From the NCBI GenBank assembly GCA_949524905.1, contig CATINC010000007.1, positions 353,872-417,871 on the forward strand: 64,000 bases of DNA, in the 5' to 3' direction. The translations under genes were made by a program, and so were the position numbers. The number at the start of each line of letters is the position of its first letter. The stretch's first letter is position 1. A model generated the notes under the pieces. It made no database searches, was not told the DNA's origin, and saw only the letters and a program-made list of their open reading frames with translations. Origin of the DNA: Opitutia bacterium UBA7350. Lineage in GTDB: Bacteria; Verrucomicrobiota; Verrucomicrobiia; Opitutales; Coraliomargaritaceae. Below are positions 1 to 8,367 of the stretch, piece by piece.

Positions 1-1031
1 TGTGCAGTCATCTGGGACGACCCAAGGGTCAGAAAAATGCTGAATTCAGCCTGTCGCCAGTGGCCGAAGACCTTGCTGCCAAATTGGGGCAAGCCGTCAC
101 CTTTATTGAAGACTGCGTGGGTGCGGAGGTTGAGGCCGAAATTGCCCAGCTTGGTGAGGGGGAAATTGCCTTGCTTGAGAATGTTCGTTTCTACGAAGGT
201 GAAGAAAAGAACGACCCAGAATTTGCGGCATCCCTTGCCAAGCTCGCCGACGCCTTTGTGAACGATGCCTTTGGCACTGCGCACCGCGCCCATGCTTCAA
301 CGGCTGGCGTAGCGGACTATCTCTCGCCTTGCGTTTGTGGTTTTCTAATTGAAAAGGAACTCGCCTACTTAGGAGAAAAGACCGCGAACCCAGAGCGTCC
401 ATTTACGGTAATTTTAGGCGGCGCCAAAGTTTCGGACAAAATCAAAGTAATCGATGCCCTTTTAGAAAAGGCAGATACGATTATAATCGGCGGTGCGATG
501 GCATACACCTTTGCACTCGCAGAAGGACGTGCTGTCGGGGAATCCCTAAATGAACCCGATCATATCAGCACTGCTCAGGCAGCACTTGAAAAGGCTCAGG
601 CTAAGGGCGTGAAATTTCTACTGCCGGTAGATAATCTAGCCGTCAAGGATCTCGACTTCGGAGCCGGCACAGTTGGCGATTCTCAATATTTTGAAGGTAA
701 CATTGAAGACGGCTGGGAGGGTGTCGACATCGGCCCTAAGAGCATCGAGCTTTTTAAAGCCGAAGTTGCCGCAGCCAAAACCGTTCTTTGGAATGGCCCT
801 ATGGGGATCTTTGAGATCGACGCATGTAACAAAGGTACCTTTGCAATTGCAGAAACCATTGCTGCTTCTGAAGGAATTTCTATCATTGGAGGGGGTGATT
901 CTGTGAAAGCCATCAAGATGTCGGGCCACAGTGACAAAGTCACCTTTATGAGCACCGGTGGCGGTGCTTCTTTGGAATTCCTTGAAGGCAAGGAACTCTC
1001 CGGTGTTTCTGCGCTCGACTCAAATCAGTAA
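1..1031 (+). CDS. pgk: Phosphoglycerate kinase (5' end outside window)
   Basis: Cytosolic glycolytic enzyme that converts 1,3-bisphosphoglycerate and ADP to 3-phosphoglycerate and ATP. The frame is open from base 3 with no start inside the window. It begins within the conserved SHLGRPKG substrate-binding segment, so roughly 60 N-terminal residues are missing. The Rossmann-like C-terminal nucleotide domain ends with the family signature GGGDS followed by STGGGASLEFLEG, which binds ATP phosphates. A GTG at base 60 is only an internal valine codon, because homology continues upstream of it. tpiA follows 31 bases downstream on the same strand, so the two glycolytic genes are probably co-transcribed; a gap gene may lie just outside the window, by analogy with the common gap-pgk-tpiA order. 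Identification is near certain. Confidence 0.97.
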   Translation, partial: CSHLGRPKGQKNAEFSLSPVAEDLAAKLGQAVTFIEDCVGAEVEAEIAQLGEGEIALLENVRFYEGEEKNDPEFAASLAKLADAFVNDAFGTAHRAHASTAGVADYLSPCVCGFLIEKELAYLGEKTANPERPFTVILGGAKVSDKIKVIDALLEKADTIIIGGAMAYTFALAEGRAVGESLNEPDHISTAQAALEKAQAKGVKFLLPVDNLAVKDLDFGAGTVGDSQYFEGNIEDGWEGVDIGPKSIELFKAEVAAAKTVLWNGPMGIFEIDACNKGTFAIAETIAASEGISIIGGGDSVKAIKMSGHSDKVTFMSTGGGASLEFLEGKELSGVSALDSNQ

Positions 1032-1062
1032 CTCCATAGATTAATCACCTACAAAATACATT

Positions 1063-1839
1063 ATGAGCCACGCACGTAAATATCTCATCGCAGGCAACTG
1101 GAAGATGAATCTCAATTCCGCCGAAGGCGCAGAATTAGCACAAGATGTCGCAAGTCTAGTGGGACAACAAACCGAAGTTTCGGTTTGCCTTAGCCCGACT
1201 TATACTGCGCTTGAATCCGTCTCTAAAGTAGTCAACAAATCCAACTTATTGCTCGGCGCACAAAATATGCATCAGGAAGCTGCCGGCGCCTACACTGGAG
1301 AGATCTCAGCAGAGATGCTGCGCCATCTCTTCGCGAGTTTTGTTATCTTAGGTCATTCTGAGCGCCGGGAATACTGTGGCGAAACCGATACCATCGTTAA
1401 TGAAAAGACCCTCGCCGCACTGGCCGCTAACCTTAAGCCTATCGTCTGTGTAGGTGAAACCTTAGAAGAACGTGAAGCGGGAAGGATCTCTGAAGTGATT
1501 AAGACTCAGGTACAAGGTGCGCTGGTAGGTGTAACGACTGCGCAGGCCGAAAACCTTGTCATTGCCTATGAACCCGTTTGGGCGATTGGCACGGGCAAGA
1601 CGGCTACTCCCGAAATGGCAGAAGCGGTTCATGCTGAGATTCGCAGTCTCCTTTCGGGGTTATTTGGAGCGGAGGCTGCTGACAAAATTCGAATACTTTA
1701 TGGAGGTTCTATGAAACCTGAAAATGCTGATGATTTACTCGCACAACCGAACATTGATGGTGGGCTTATTGGCGGTGCAGCTCTCAAAGCCAACGCTTTC
1801 GCCGGAATCGTCGAGAGTGCTTTAAAGCTTTCGAAGTAA
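1063..1839 (+). CDS. tpiA: Triose-phosphate isomerase
   Basis: Interconverts dihydroxyacetone phosphate and glyceraldehyde 3-phosphate in the cytosol. The 258-residue length is normal for the family. All catalytic parts are visible: NWKMN with Lys14, the HSERR segment with electrophilic His98, the YEPVWAIGTGKTA motif with base Glu170 and the mobile loop 6, then YGGS and GGLIGGAAL for phosphate binding. The ATG at 1063 gives the canonical N-terminus, with N-W-K about ten residues in. It lies 31 bases after pgk and is followed within 30 bases by a strong intrinsic terminator, so it is the last gene of a glycolytic operon. Confidence 0.98.
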   Translation: MSHARKYLIAGNWKMNLNSAEGAELAQDVASLVGQQTEVSVCLSPTYTALESVSKVVNKSNLLLGAQNMHQEAAGAYTGEISAEMLRHLFASFVILGHSERREYCGETDTIVNEKTLAALAANLKPIVCVGETLEEREAGRISEVIKTQVQGALVGVTTAQAENLVIAYEPVWAIGTGKTATPEMAEAVHAEIRSLLSGLFGAEAADKIRILYGGSMKPENADDLLAQPNIDGGLIGGAALKANAFAGIVESALKLSK

Positions 1840-1865
1840 TTCACTTTTGCGAAATTTATCTTAAC

Positions 1866-1896
1866 AAGCCGGTTGGAAAATTCCGCCGGCTTTTTT
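1866..1896 (+). terminator. Rho-independent terminator after tpiA
   Basis: The inverted repeat AAGCCGG / CCGGCTT (1866-1872 and 1886-1892) with a 13-base loop is followed by a run of six T residues. It ends the pgk-tpiA transcript. Confidence 0.85.
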
Positions 1897-2054
1897 GCGA
1901 CTCGATTTTCGGCACCCCATGCCTCAAGTTCGATAATTTATGGAATATCAAAGCAATTCTAGCGAAGGCAAACAATGCCGTATTGTTGCTATCCTTAATA
2001 TCATGGTCTTAAGCACCCATTTAAACCACCGTCTTTAGTCAATACCTTGCACCC

Positions 2055-2507
2055 ATGCTCCATCTCGTCCTTTACAATCCCGAGATCCCTCAAAATACCG
2101 GTAACATTGGTCGCCTTTGTGCCATCACGCAAAGTCGTCTTCATCTCATTCATCCCCTCGGTTTCAAAATAACGGATAAGCAAATTCGACGGAGCGGAAT
2201 GGATTATTGGCACAAGCTCGACCTGCATCACCATGACGACTGGGAAGCTTTTCGCGCCAGTCCACATGCCCCGAAGCGTCTCTGGCTCTTCACTACAAAG
2301 TCTGAGAAAGCCTACTGGAATGTTGCATATAATCAGGATGATGGACTCTTGTTTGGAAACGAAGGTCATGGTGCTCCAGATTGGTTGCATCATGAGTTGG
2401 AAGCTAGCCGCATTACTATCCCGCAAGCTAATCCAGAGATGCGTTCCCTTAACCTTTCCACTGCCGCAGGAATCGCGACTTACGAGGCTTTGCGGCAACT
2501 GCGTTAA
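2055..2507 (+). CDS. trmL: tRNA (cytidine/uridine(34)-2'-O)-methyltransferase TrmL
   Basis: SPOUT-class methyltransferase predicted to 2'-O-methylate the wobble base of tRNA-Leu using S-adenosylmethionine. The 150-residue length is typical for TrmL, which lacks the extra RNA-binding domain of TrmH. Visible motifs are the N-terminal NPEIPQNTGNIGR (motif 1), FGNEGHGAP (motif 2, where most relatives have FGPETxG) and the knot-forming C-terminal segment RSLNLSTAAGIATYEA (motif 3). The stop codon interlocks with that of the convergent waaA gene in a four-base TTAA overlap. The methylated position is inferred from the family. Confidence 0.93.
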   Translation: MLHLVLYNPEIPQNTGNIGRLCAITQSRLHLIHPLGFKITDKQIRRSGMDYWHKLDLHHHDDWEAFRASPHAPKRLWLFTTKSEKAYWNVAYNQDDGLLFGNEGHGAPDWLHHELEASRITIPQANPEMRSLNLSTAAGIATYEALRQLR

Positions 2508-3799
2508 TCAGAGCCCAAATCAACACGAATTCCCTCTGCAATACGCTCGCTACTACCGCCATTCTGTTGGTGCCAACTACGACCTGCCGTACCCATTGCT
2601 ACTCGCGCAGACGGATCATTTGCCAATTCAAGGATGGCATCTTTTAGGTCAATAGCGTCATTGATCACACGTGCGGCGCCTTGTTCATTGAGTGCTCGTG
2701 CAACATCTTTGAAATTACTCATTTGAGGACCAAAGAGCATCGGAAGTCCAAGAGCGGCAGCCTCAATCGGATTCTGCCCGCCCTCATTGGGTTTCAAACT
2801 TTTCCCGATAAAAACCAGATCTGCCACTTGCGATAAGCACGATAACTCACCCGTGGTATCGGCTAGGTAAATTAAAGTCCCTTCCGCAGCCGCTACTTTT
2901 TCTGAACGTTGATGCCAGCTAAAGTTTTGTGCGTTTAATTCCTTGGCAACGCTCCGGCCCCGCTCGGCATGACGCGGAATCAAGAGGAGACGACAGTCCA
3001 CTCCAGTAGCACGCAAGGCTGCCTGTGCTTCTAACAAAGCGGTTTCTTCCCCAGGCCAGGTGGAGGAACCGAGCAAAATAAAGGCCTCCTTGTTTTCAAA
3101 ACCCAACTCTGCCCGTAAGTCTGCCTCTGCTGCGGTGGATAATATTTCCGGGCGGGCGGCATCAAATTTTAAATTGCCTGCACAGGTCACTTTTAGGGCA
3201 TCGCCCCCAAGTTCGAGAATGCGTTGCTGATCGCGATCACTGGAAGTATAAATGTGATCCAGTTGGGCAAAGAGCCGTGCCGCCAAAGTCTTGACTCGCA
3301 TATACCGACGAAAGCTTCGATCCGATATGCGAGCATTGATCAAAACTGCCGACACTTCCCGCTTATGCGCTTGATGCAAATGCTCAGGCCACAACTCGCT
3401 TTCCATTAAAATGACAGCATCCGGGCGAATCCGTCGCCAGGCCAGCGAAGAGCAAAGCCAAAAATCAAAGGGAAAGATTCCGACCTGAGTCACTTTCTTG
3501 GCATACCGTGCCCGCGCTTCTGCGTAGCCCGTACTGGTGGTCGTTGTCAAAACCACTTCAACCTGACCGTTCTTTTGCAAGGACTCAATCAAGGGACCCA
3601 CCGCCAGCACTTCCCCCACGCTTACCGCTTGCAACCACACTCGTTTCCGTTCTGAGCTGCAGGGATCCATGTGAGGAAAAAATCCTAAACGATGTTTGAA
3701 ATCCTTAGCATAGCCTCCGCGCCGCCACATCCGCAAACCATAGTAGGGAGCGGCAAGCAGCAAAAGAGGAATAAAAAAGAAGCGGTAAAGCAGAATCAT
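2504..3799 (-). CDS. waaA: 3-deoxy-D-manno-octulosonic acid (Kdo) transferase WaaA
   Basis: Membrane-anchored GT30 glycosyltransferase that adds Kdo from CMP-Kdo to lipid IVA, the first step of LPS core assembly. It shows an N-terminal hydrophobic anchor, the RRGGYxKDFxxRLG segment, the ESELWP motif of the acceptor-binding domain, GSSTWPGEE at the nucleotide domain, and the KSLKPNEGGQNPIEAAALGLP signature of GT-B sugar-nucleotide binding. I chose the internal ATG at 3799 (431 residues) because a GAGG sequence precedes it and the protein then begins at the usual membrane anchor. An upstream ATG at 3862 would add 21 residues. Its presence implies lipid A with Kdo and a Gram-negative outer membrane. 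The gene is convergent with trmL, sharing four bases. Confidence 0.93.
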   Translation of the reverse strand: MILLYRFFFIPLLLLAAPYYGLRMWRRGGYAKDFKHRLGFFPHMDPCSSERKRVWLQAVSVGEVLAVGPLIESLQKNGQVEVVLTTTTSTGYAEARARYAKKVTQVGIFPFDFWLCSSLAWRRIRPDAVILMESELWPEHLHQAHKREVSAVLINARISDRSFRRYMRVKTLAARLFAQLDHIYTSSDRDQQRILELGGDALKVTCAGNLKFDAARPEILSTAAEADLRAELGFENKEAFILLGSSTWPGEETALLEAQAALRATGVDCRLLLIPRHAERGRSVAKELNAQNFSWHQRSEKVAAAEGTLIYLADTTGELSCLSQVADLVFIGKSLKPNEGGQNPIEAAALGLPMLFGPQMSNFKDVARALNEQGAARVINDAIDLKDAILELANDPSARVAMGTAGRSWHQQNGGSSERIAEGIRVDLGSD

Positions 3800-3901
3800 G
3801 AACCTCAACAGATATGAGCCAGCATAGGCGGTTTTCCAAGGCTTCTTTTTCAGGCCGTGCATCTCTGTCTCAAAATTGCAAAATGACTTAAGCTCAACTA
3901 A

Positions 3902-4654
3902 ATGATTGCCGTTATTAGCCCTTTAGGATGCCTTACAGAGGCTATGCTCACTTCATTCTATACCAAAAAAAACAAAGCATTCGTAAATTTCAATGACACC
4001 CGTCAAAAATCTCTTGGCTTCACCCTGATTGAACTCCTCGTCGTTATATCCGTCGTTGGCATTCTGGTGAGTATTACCTTTGGAGTTTCACGAGGCGTCA
4101 AAAGTGCTCAATCGCGAGCTCTCGCCAAGGCAGAACTTTCAGTGCTCGCTCAGGCACTCGAACAATACAAATCGCGTTACGGCGATTATCCTTGGCATGA
4201 TTTCGATGACGGCGATTATCCTACGCCGGAAGGCGGTGAGACGACCAATGCCATGCTTCTCTATGCCTTAACCGGGCGCATGGATATGAAACGCGTTCCC
4301 AGTGCCAACGGTGGCACGGAGATCCGCGTCTCTAAGGTGAGCGACCAACTGGATAATGCGCAGGTCATCGCTAATCCTCAGTTCATTGAGACCAGCAAAT
4401 TTTCTGTTAGCGGAGATGTCAATGAACCCAACCAACTGCTCGACCCTTGGGGCAATCCTTACATCTACAATTATAAATTAGAAGAAAAGCCAAACGACTG
4501 GGAAGTCTTTGGGTACCATCTTTACTCCACCGGACCGGATAGTTCGATCGCTAATGACACCATCAAAGAAAAAATAGAAGAAAGTACTGGAGTTCTAGAT
4601 CGTGATTTTAGGGAAACCGCTAATGCTGCAGGCATTATTTTTGCTGGAGAATAA
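3902..4654 (+). CDS. GspG-like type II secretion pseudopilin
   Basis: Secreted or pilus-like structural protein that should be processed by a prepilin peptidase. The class III signal is clear: a long basic leader, cleavage after the Gly of GFTLIELL, then about 20 hydrophobic residues. The mature part has a long helix with a repeated Leu/Glu pattern, the KSRYGDYP segment, and the DPWGNPYIYNYK motif typical of major pseudopilins, where GspG binds calcium. The protein has 250 residues from the first ATG. A second in-frame ATG at 3944 has a better-placed GAGG and shortens the leader to about 25 residues before the cleavage site. No other secretion genes lie nearby. Solitary pseudopilins of this type are common in Verrucomicrobiota, so its partner machine is unknown. 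Confidence 0.82.
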   Translation: MIAVISPLGCLTEAMLTSFYTKKNKAFVNFNDTRQKSLGFTLIELLVVISVVGILVSITFGVSRGVKSAQSRALAKAELSVLAQALEQYKSRYGDYPWHDFDDGDYPTPEGGETTNAMLLYALTGRMDMKRVPSANGGTEIRVSKVSDQLDNAQVIANPQFIETSKFSVSGDVNEPNQLLDPWGNPYIYNYKLEEKPNDWEVFGYHLYSTGPDSSIANDTIKEKIEESTGVLDRDFRETANAAGIIFAGE

Positions 4655-4734
4655 GCACATATTTGAGACAAAGCCCCGAGCCCGGTGAAAGCATTACGAC
4701 CGATTTGCGCAAGACCATTTGCCTCCCTTTTCTA

Positions 4735-4761
4735 TTGACCCAAGGAGGGGTGAAGTATGTT
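4735..4761 (+). promoter_or_regulatory. Possible promoter of tRNA-Ser
   Basis: TTGACC (4735-4740) and TATGTT (4756-4761) resemble sigma-70 -35 and -10 boxes and sit just upstream of the tRNA. The 15-base spacing is shorter than optimal, so this is a tentative call from sequence alone. Confidence 0.35.
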
Positions 4762-4776
4762 TCTAAACTCTCGGCA

Positions 4777-4870
<94 letters not shown>

Positions 4871-4958
4871 TCAAGACGAAGTTGCCAAAGGGCGGCAAGA
4901 AGGAGCCGATGCGAACCCGAGCTAAGGGCGTTCGAAGCATTGCTAATTGAACCGTTAA

Positions 4959-4988
4959 AGCTAGACCACAAGGGAATGGTGTCTAGCT
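4959..4988. repeat. Inverted repeat downstream of tRNA-Ser
   Basis: AGCTAGAC (4959-4966) is perfectly complementary to GTCTAGCT (4981-4988) across a 14-base loop. No T-run follows, so it is not a standard terminator. Its right arm abuts a TATAAT-containing region, so it could be an operator or part of a structured RNA. Function unknown. Confidence 0.4.
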
Positions 4989-5016
4989 CAACCAATTCTG
5001 CCTGCTTTGCTATAAT
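4988..5016 (+). promoter_or_regulatory. Possible promoter with perfect TATAAT
   Basis: A consensus TATAAT lies at 5011-5016. A poor -35 match (TCAACC, 4988-4993) sits 17 bases upstream and overlaps the right arm of the adjacent inverted repeat. It would transcribe the small membrane protein gene that starts at 5144, leaving a leader of about 120 bases. Tentative. Confidence 0.3.
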
Positions 5017-5143
5017 GTAAGGCGCTTGCATTTCTGCAATTGGGGCTTCGTTTCTTTACGAATTATAAAGGGTTTTTTGCTGCGGCAAAGCAGGGAATTA
5101 TTTGCGGTTGCACCTACATGTATTGTTATTAATTAATAATATT

Positions 5144-5500
5144 ATGAATGCTATCCCGGTTGAAATTATTGTTAGCGTTGTCGCTATTAGCACGGTCCTT
5201 TATATCGTAGGTGTTTGGATTGCGAAGGGGACTTTATCGAGACTACCTTATTTTGGTATAGTGGGCGGGGGTGGAATCCTATCAAGTCTGATCGGTTCCA
5301 GCAGTGTTATGCTGAGCCTGATCGTATATATCGCAGTTACGTTTGCCCATGGATGGGCGGTCGGCTCAAGGTGCAATGATGCCGCTATCAGTAAATTTAA
5401 TGCCACATGGGCGTGGATACCACTTGTTTGGTTGGGTCTCTTGATACCTGCAAGTAAAGTGTCAGCAACGGAATCGATGCCGTCTCCGGAGGCGCCATAG
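5144..5500 (+). CDS. Small hypothetical multi-pass membrane protein
   Basis: I do not recognise this protein with confidence. From the ATG at 5144 it has 118 residues with about four hydrophobic segments: residues 7-28, a Gly-rich stretch near 33-42, 47-66, and a C-terminal one around WAWIPLVWLGLLIPAS. The segment GSRCNDAAISKFNATW between the last two hydrophobic parts is reminiscent of the RCxDxGxSxW turn found in small DUF805-like inner-membrane proteins, but this is only a resemblance. A TTG 42 bases upstream would add an unlikely 14-residue tail; no good ribosome site precedes either start. It stands alone between a tRNA and a lipoprotein gene. Confidence 0.6.
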   Translation: MNAIPVEIIVSVVAISTVLYIVGVWIAKGTLSRLPYFGIVGGGGILSSLIGSSSVMLSLIVYIAVTFAHGWAVGSRCNDAAISKFNATWAWIPLVWLGLLIPASKVSATESMPSPEAP

Positions 5501-5537
5501 TCGTCCATGGCAACAAAAATAGCAAGTTGGGGAAATG

Positions 5538-5564
5538 AGTCCGCTAAAACGGAGACTGATTTTT
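5538..5564 (+). terminator. Weak possible terminator
   Basis: An imperfect hairpin (AGTCCG with CGGA-GA-CT, two-base bulge) is followed by a short T-run. It lies 40 bases after the small membrane protein gene and could end its transcript. Weak evidence. Confidence 0.25.
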
Positions 5565-5650
5565 AGGAGTCGTTTGTGGGCTGGAACTTTTTGTTGGGAT
5601 TTTTGACTTATTATCGGTAACCTTTTTAAAATTTTAACGATTCATTCAGC

Positions 5651-6172
5651 ATGAAAAAATTATCTACTTTGGGAGCACTTCTAGTTTCGCTACTTTTTGT
5701 TTTTGGTCTGGCGGGATGCCAGAGTACGGGTCCGAACGCCGGAGAGAAGGCGGGTGCAGGTGCTGTGCTGGGAGGTATTGCGGGCGCAGTCATTGGGCAT
5801 CAGTCGGGTGAAGCGGGCGAGGGTGCTGCCGTGGGTGCTGCTACAGGCGCAATTCTGGGGGGGATGATTGGAAATTCGCAGGATAAACGAGAGGCAATCT
5901 ACCGCGAGGAGCAGGCGCGTATCAGAGCGGAGCGTCGGGCTCAGGAAGAGGCTATCCGCCAAGCTGAGGCAGAACGCGATATTGCACGGGGCTTTAATGT
6001 GACGGATCAGGAAGTTTTAGAGGCAGAGCAGCGCGCCATGGCGGCGGAAAATGAATTGCGTCGTAAGCAAAAGGAACGGGCGGAGGCGATTGAGCGTCAA
6101 CGTCGAATCGAGGAGGCCGAGTCTCGGGCGGCTAATGCGCAGGCTGAGGCGGATGGCTTGAGAACGTATTAG
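5651..6172 (+). CDS. Glycine-zipper lipoprotein with coiled-coil tail
   Basis: Predicted envelope lipoprotein of 173 residues. The signal peptide (residues 1-22) ends in a lipobox LAGC with Cys23 as lipidation site. Residues about 30-75 form glycine-zipper repeats (GAVLGGIAGAVIGHQSG, then AATGAILGGMIGNS), which in the Gly-zipper/OmpA-like family insert into or pack against membranes. From residue 78 to the end the sequence is almost purely charged and alanine-rich with heptad spacing, so a long coiled coil is expected. It is monocistronic with no informative neighbour. Precise function is unknown; a role in envelope integrity is inferred from the family. Confidence 0.8.
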   Translation: MKKLSTLGALLVSLLFVFGLAGCQSTGPNAGEKAGAGAVLGGIAGAVIGHQSGEAGEGAAVGAATGAILGGMIGNSQDKREAIYREEQARIRAERRAQEEAIRQAEAERDIARGFNVTDQEVLEAEQRAMAAENELRRKQKERAEAIERQRRIEEAESRAANAQAEADGLRTY

Positions 6173-6289
6173 ACCAGGTTTGCTTGCGTTTTGGTTGTGC
6201 TGTCCCGTGGCAATGGGCAGTGTGCGCTGCTTTTGTCTTGTGTTTACGAGGAGCTGTGACAGTTTTCGCGGTCGAGTTTTTAAACATTT

Positions 6290-6694
6290 ATGGAGGAAAC
6301 ACTAATTATTCTGAAACCGGACTGCATGGAAAAGCGGTTAGCAGGTGAAGTGATCAGTCGCTTTGAAAAGGCGGGCTTTGAAATCGTTGCTTCAAAGGTG
6401 ATGCTTCTGGATGGGCCTACTCTAAGGGAACATTATGCGCATGTGGCGGATTTGCCGTTTTTCCCCGATATTGAAGCCTTTATGAGTAGCCGTTCAGTGA
6501 TGCCGATGATTTTACGCGGGGAAAATGTAATCGCAACAGTGCGAGAATTATTGGGTCCCACAAATTCAAAAGAGGCTCCGGTTGGTACCATTCGCGGTGA
6601 TTTAGGGACTGATATGATGCGAAATGTTGTCCACGCTTCTGATAGCCCAGAGACGGCTGTACTTGAAAAAAATCGTTTTTTCCCCGAATTCTAG
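6290..6694 (+). CDS. ndk: Nucleoside-diphosphate kinase
   Basis: Transfers the gamma phosphate from ATP to nucleoside diphosphates through a phosphohistidine intermediate. The 134-residue length is normal. The active-site histidine is His115 in the RNVVHASDS motif, and the Arg residues and the GTIRGD segment that hold the nucleotide are present. The usual KPDG near the N-terminus is KPDC here, a minor deviation. ispF starts three bases after the stop, so the two genes are an operon. Confidence 0.96.
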   Translation: MEETLIILKPDCMEKRLAGEVISRFEKAGFEIVASKVMLLDGPTLREHYAHVADLPFFPDIEAFMSSRSVMPMILRGENVIATVRELLGPTNSKEAPVGTIRGDLGTDMMRNVVHASDSPETAVLEKNRFFPEF

Positions 6695-6697
6695 AAC

Positions 6698-7177
6698 GTG
6701 AAGGTAAAAACTGGACTTGGAAAGGACAGCCATCGATTCGTTGAGGGCGAAACGAATCGGGTTTTGATGCTGGGTGGTTTGGTCTTTGATGATGCCCCTG
6801 CTTTGGCGGGTAACAGTGATGCGGATGTTGTTTTGCACGCGCTAACGGATGCGGTCAGTGGGGTGACGGGTGTCACCATTATTGGTCCTGTAGCAGATGA
6901 GCTATGCAAGCGAGGCATCACTGATAGCGCAGAGTATTTGAAATTGTCGCTGGAGCGTTTGGACAAGTGGCGTTTAACACATGTTTCTATTGCGCTGGAA
7001 TGTTTGCGGCCAAAAATAGAACCTAAGGTAGAGGCCTTGCGTGCTAACATCTCGTATTTGCTGAGCCTTCCGGTAGAGGATATCTGCATCACTTCAACTA
7101 CGGGCGAAGGTCTAACCGGGATGGGCCGCGGGGAGGGTATTCATGCGACGGTTGTGGTCACGGCGGTCGCGGAATGA
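6698..7177 (+). CDS. ispF: 2-C-methyl-D-erythritol 2,4-cyclodiphosphate synthase, chlamydia-like variant
   Basis: MEP-pathway enzyme that cyclises CDP-methylerythritol 2-phosphate, giving a precursor of isopentenyl diphosphate. The start is GTG, three bases after ndk. The metal ligands are conserved: Asp10 and His12 in KDSHRF, and His47 in SDADVVLHALTDA. The C-terminal TTGEGL plus GRGEGI binding loop is present, and the 159-residue length is normal. Unusually, the canonical histidine before SDAD is Asn39, and the DIGxxFPDTD substrate loop is replaced by IIGPVADELCKRGITDS. The same replacement occurs in chlamydial IspF as I remember it, so this is probably a functional lineage variant and not a decayed copy. 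No ispD is in the window. Confidence 0.9.
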   Translation: MKVKTGLGKDSHRFVEGETNRVLMLGGLVFDDAPALAGNSDADVVLHALTDAVSGVTGVTIIGPVADELCKRGITDSAEYLKLSLERLDKWRLTHVSIALECLRPKIEPKVEALRANISYLLSLPVEDICITSTTGEGLTGMGRGEGIHATVVVTAVAE

Positions 7178-7209
7178 ATCAAAAAATGCCGCGTTAAGGT
7201 ATAGGGTTT

Positions 7210-8298
7210 TTAAAGGATAAGCATGGCGTCGCCGTAGCTGTAGAAGCGGTAGTTTTCTGAGATGGCAGTTTGATAGAGTTGGTGTAACCAATCGATCCCA
7301 TCGCTCGAGCCGGGGGTAAGGAAGGCGGAGACAAGGCAAAGGAGGGTCGATTTTGGAAGATGGAAATTAGTGATGAGGTGATCAACGCCTCGAAAGGTAG
7401 CGGGTGGGTATATGAAAATATCGGCTTCTGCTTGAAAGGATCCGTCGGGAAGGGTGTTTGTGTTGGGAGCATGGTGGAGGCGTTGGAGGGCATCTTCGAT
7501 AGAGCGGACGCTGGTGGTGCCAATGGCGACGCGTGGGCCATCGGCAGGGTTTTTTAGAGCCTCGAGGCTCTTAGTAGAGATGGTATACCACTCGTGGTGA
7601 ATGGGGTGTTCACGGATATCTTCGACTTGAATGGGATGAAAGGTACCAATGCCGACCTGCAGGGTGAGGTCGTGGAAAGTAGTGCCGCTTTGTTCGAGTT
7701 GCTGAATGAGTTGCGGGGTAAAGTGGAGTCCAGCGGTGGGGGCGGCAACGGCTTGCTGTTTGGAGTAGTCTGCGTAAACGGTTTGGTATCGTTCATTATC
7801 GTTGGCACGGCGGGGATCGTTGGGAGTCCGTTCGATATAGGGCGGAAGGGGCATCGTACCGATGCGTTCGGCGAGTGCGGTGACGGATATTTCTTGGGCC
7901 GTTTCAAAACGGACTCGATAGTTGCCGTTTTTGCCGGCTTCTAAGACTTCTGCCGTAAATTCGCCTTCCATAGTAAAGCGACCAGCAGTGTGGGTTTTTT
8001 TGCCTGGTTTTAGAAGGCACCACCAAGTTTGGGGGTCTTCGGCTGGATGCAGGAGGAGGCATTCAACTTTTCCGCCGGTGGGGCGTTGTCCGTAAAGGCG
8101 GGCTTTTAGGACGGCAGCGTTATTGCGGAAACAGCGTGCCGACTGAGTTAGATGATCCCCGATGTGGTCGAAGGTGGTATGCGTCACTCGTCGGGAGCTT
8201 CGATCAATCACCATGAGCCGAGCGGCATCACGTATAGGAGCCGGTTCTTGGGCGATGTGTTCGGGTGGGAGGTGGTAGTCAAATCGGGAGGCGTCCAT
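7210..8298 (-). CDS. queA: S-adenosylmethionine:tRNA ribosyltransferase-isomerase
   Basis: Transfers and rearranges the ribosyl part of SAM onto preQ1-modified tRNA to make epoxyqueuosine at wobble position 34. The 362-residue length is normal. It opens with the family signature FDYHLPPEHIAQEP followed by RDAARLMV. Further conserved parts are LKARLYGQRPTGGKVECLLL, the PLPPYIER segment, YQTVYADYSKQQAVAAPTAGLHFT and the C-terminal GTTSVRSIE, DLFIYP-like and NFHLPKSTLL blocks. queF, an earlier step of the same pathway, is on the plus strand 3.6 kb away. The gene is divergent from tilS and convergent with ispF, 32 bases apart. Confidence 0.97.
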   Translation of the reverse strand: MDASRFDYHLPPEHIAQEPAPIRDAARLMVIDRSSRRVTHTTFDHIGDHLTQSARCFRNNAAVLKARLYGQRPTGGKVECLLLHPAEDPQTWWCLLKPGKKTHTAGRFTMEGEFTAEVLEAGKNGNYRVRFETAQEISVTALAERIGTMPLPPYIERTPNDPRRANDNERYQTVYADYSKQQAVAAPTAGLHFTPQLIQQLEQSGTTFHDLTLQVGIGTFHPIQVEDIREHPIHHEWYTISTKSLEALKNPADGPRVAIGTTSVRSIEDALQRLHHAPNTNTLPDGSFQAEADIFIYPPATFRGVDHLITNFHLPKSTLLCLVSAFLTPGSSDGIDWLHQLYQTAISENYRFYSYGDAMLIL

Positions 8299-8367
8299 TG
8301 TTTAAAATAAACTGGTTCTCTGAGGGCGGGTTGTCATGTTAAAAGACGTTCAATATGAAAAGAGGAG

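Noticed and set aside
2001..2498. A 165-codon minus-strand open frame opposite trmL
   Set aside because: trmL carries all SPOUT motifs in the sense frame; the antisense peptide resembles nothing and would conflict with waaA.
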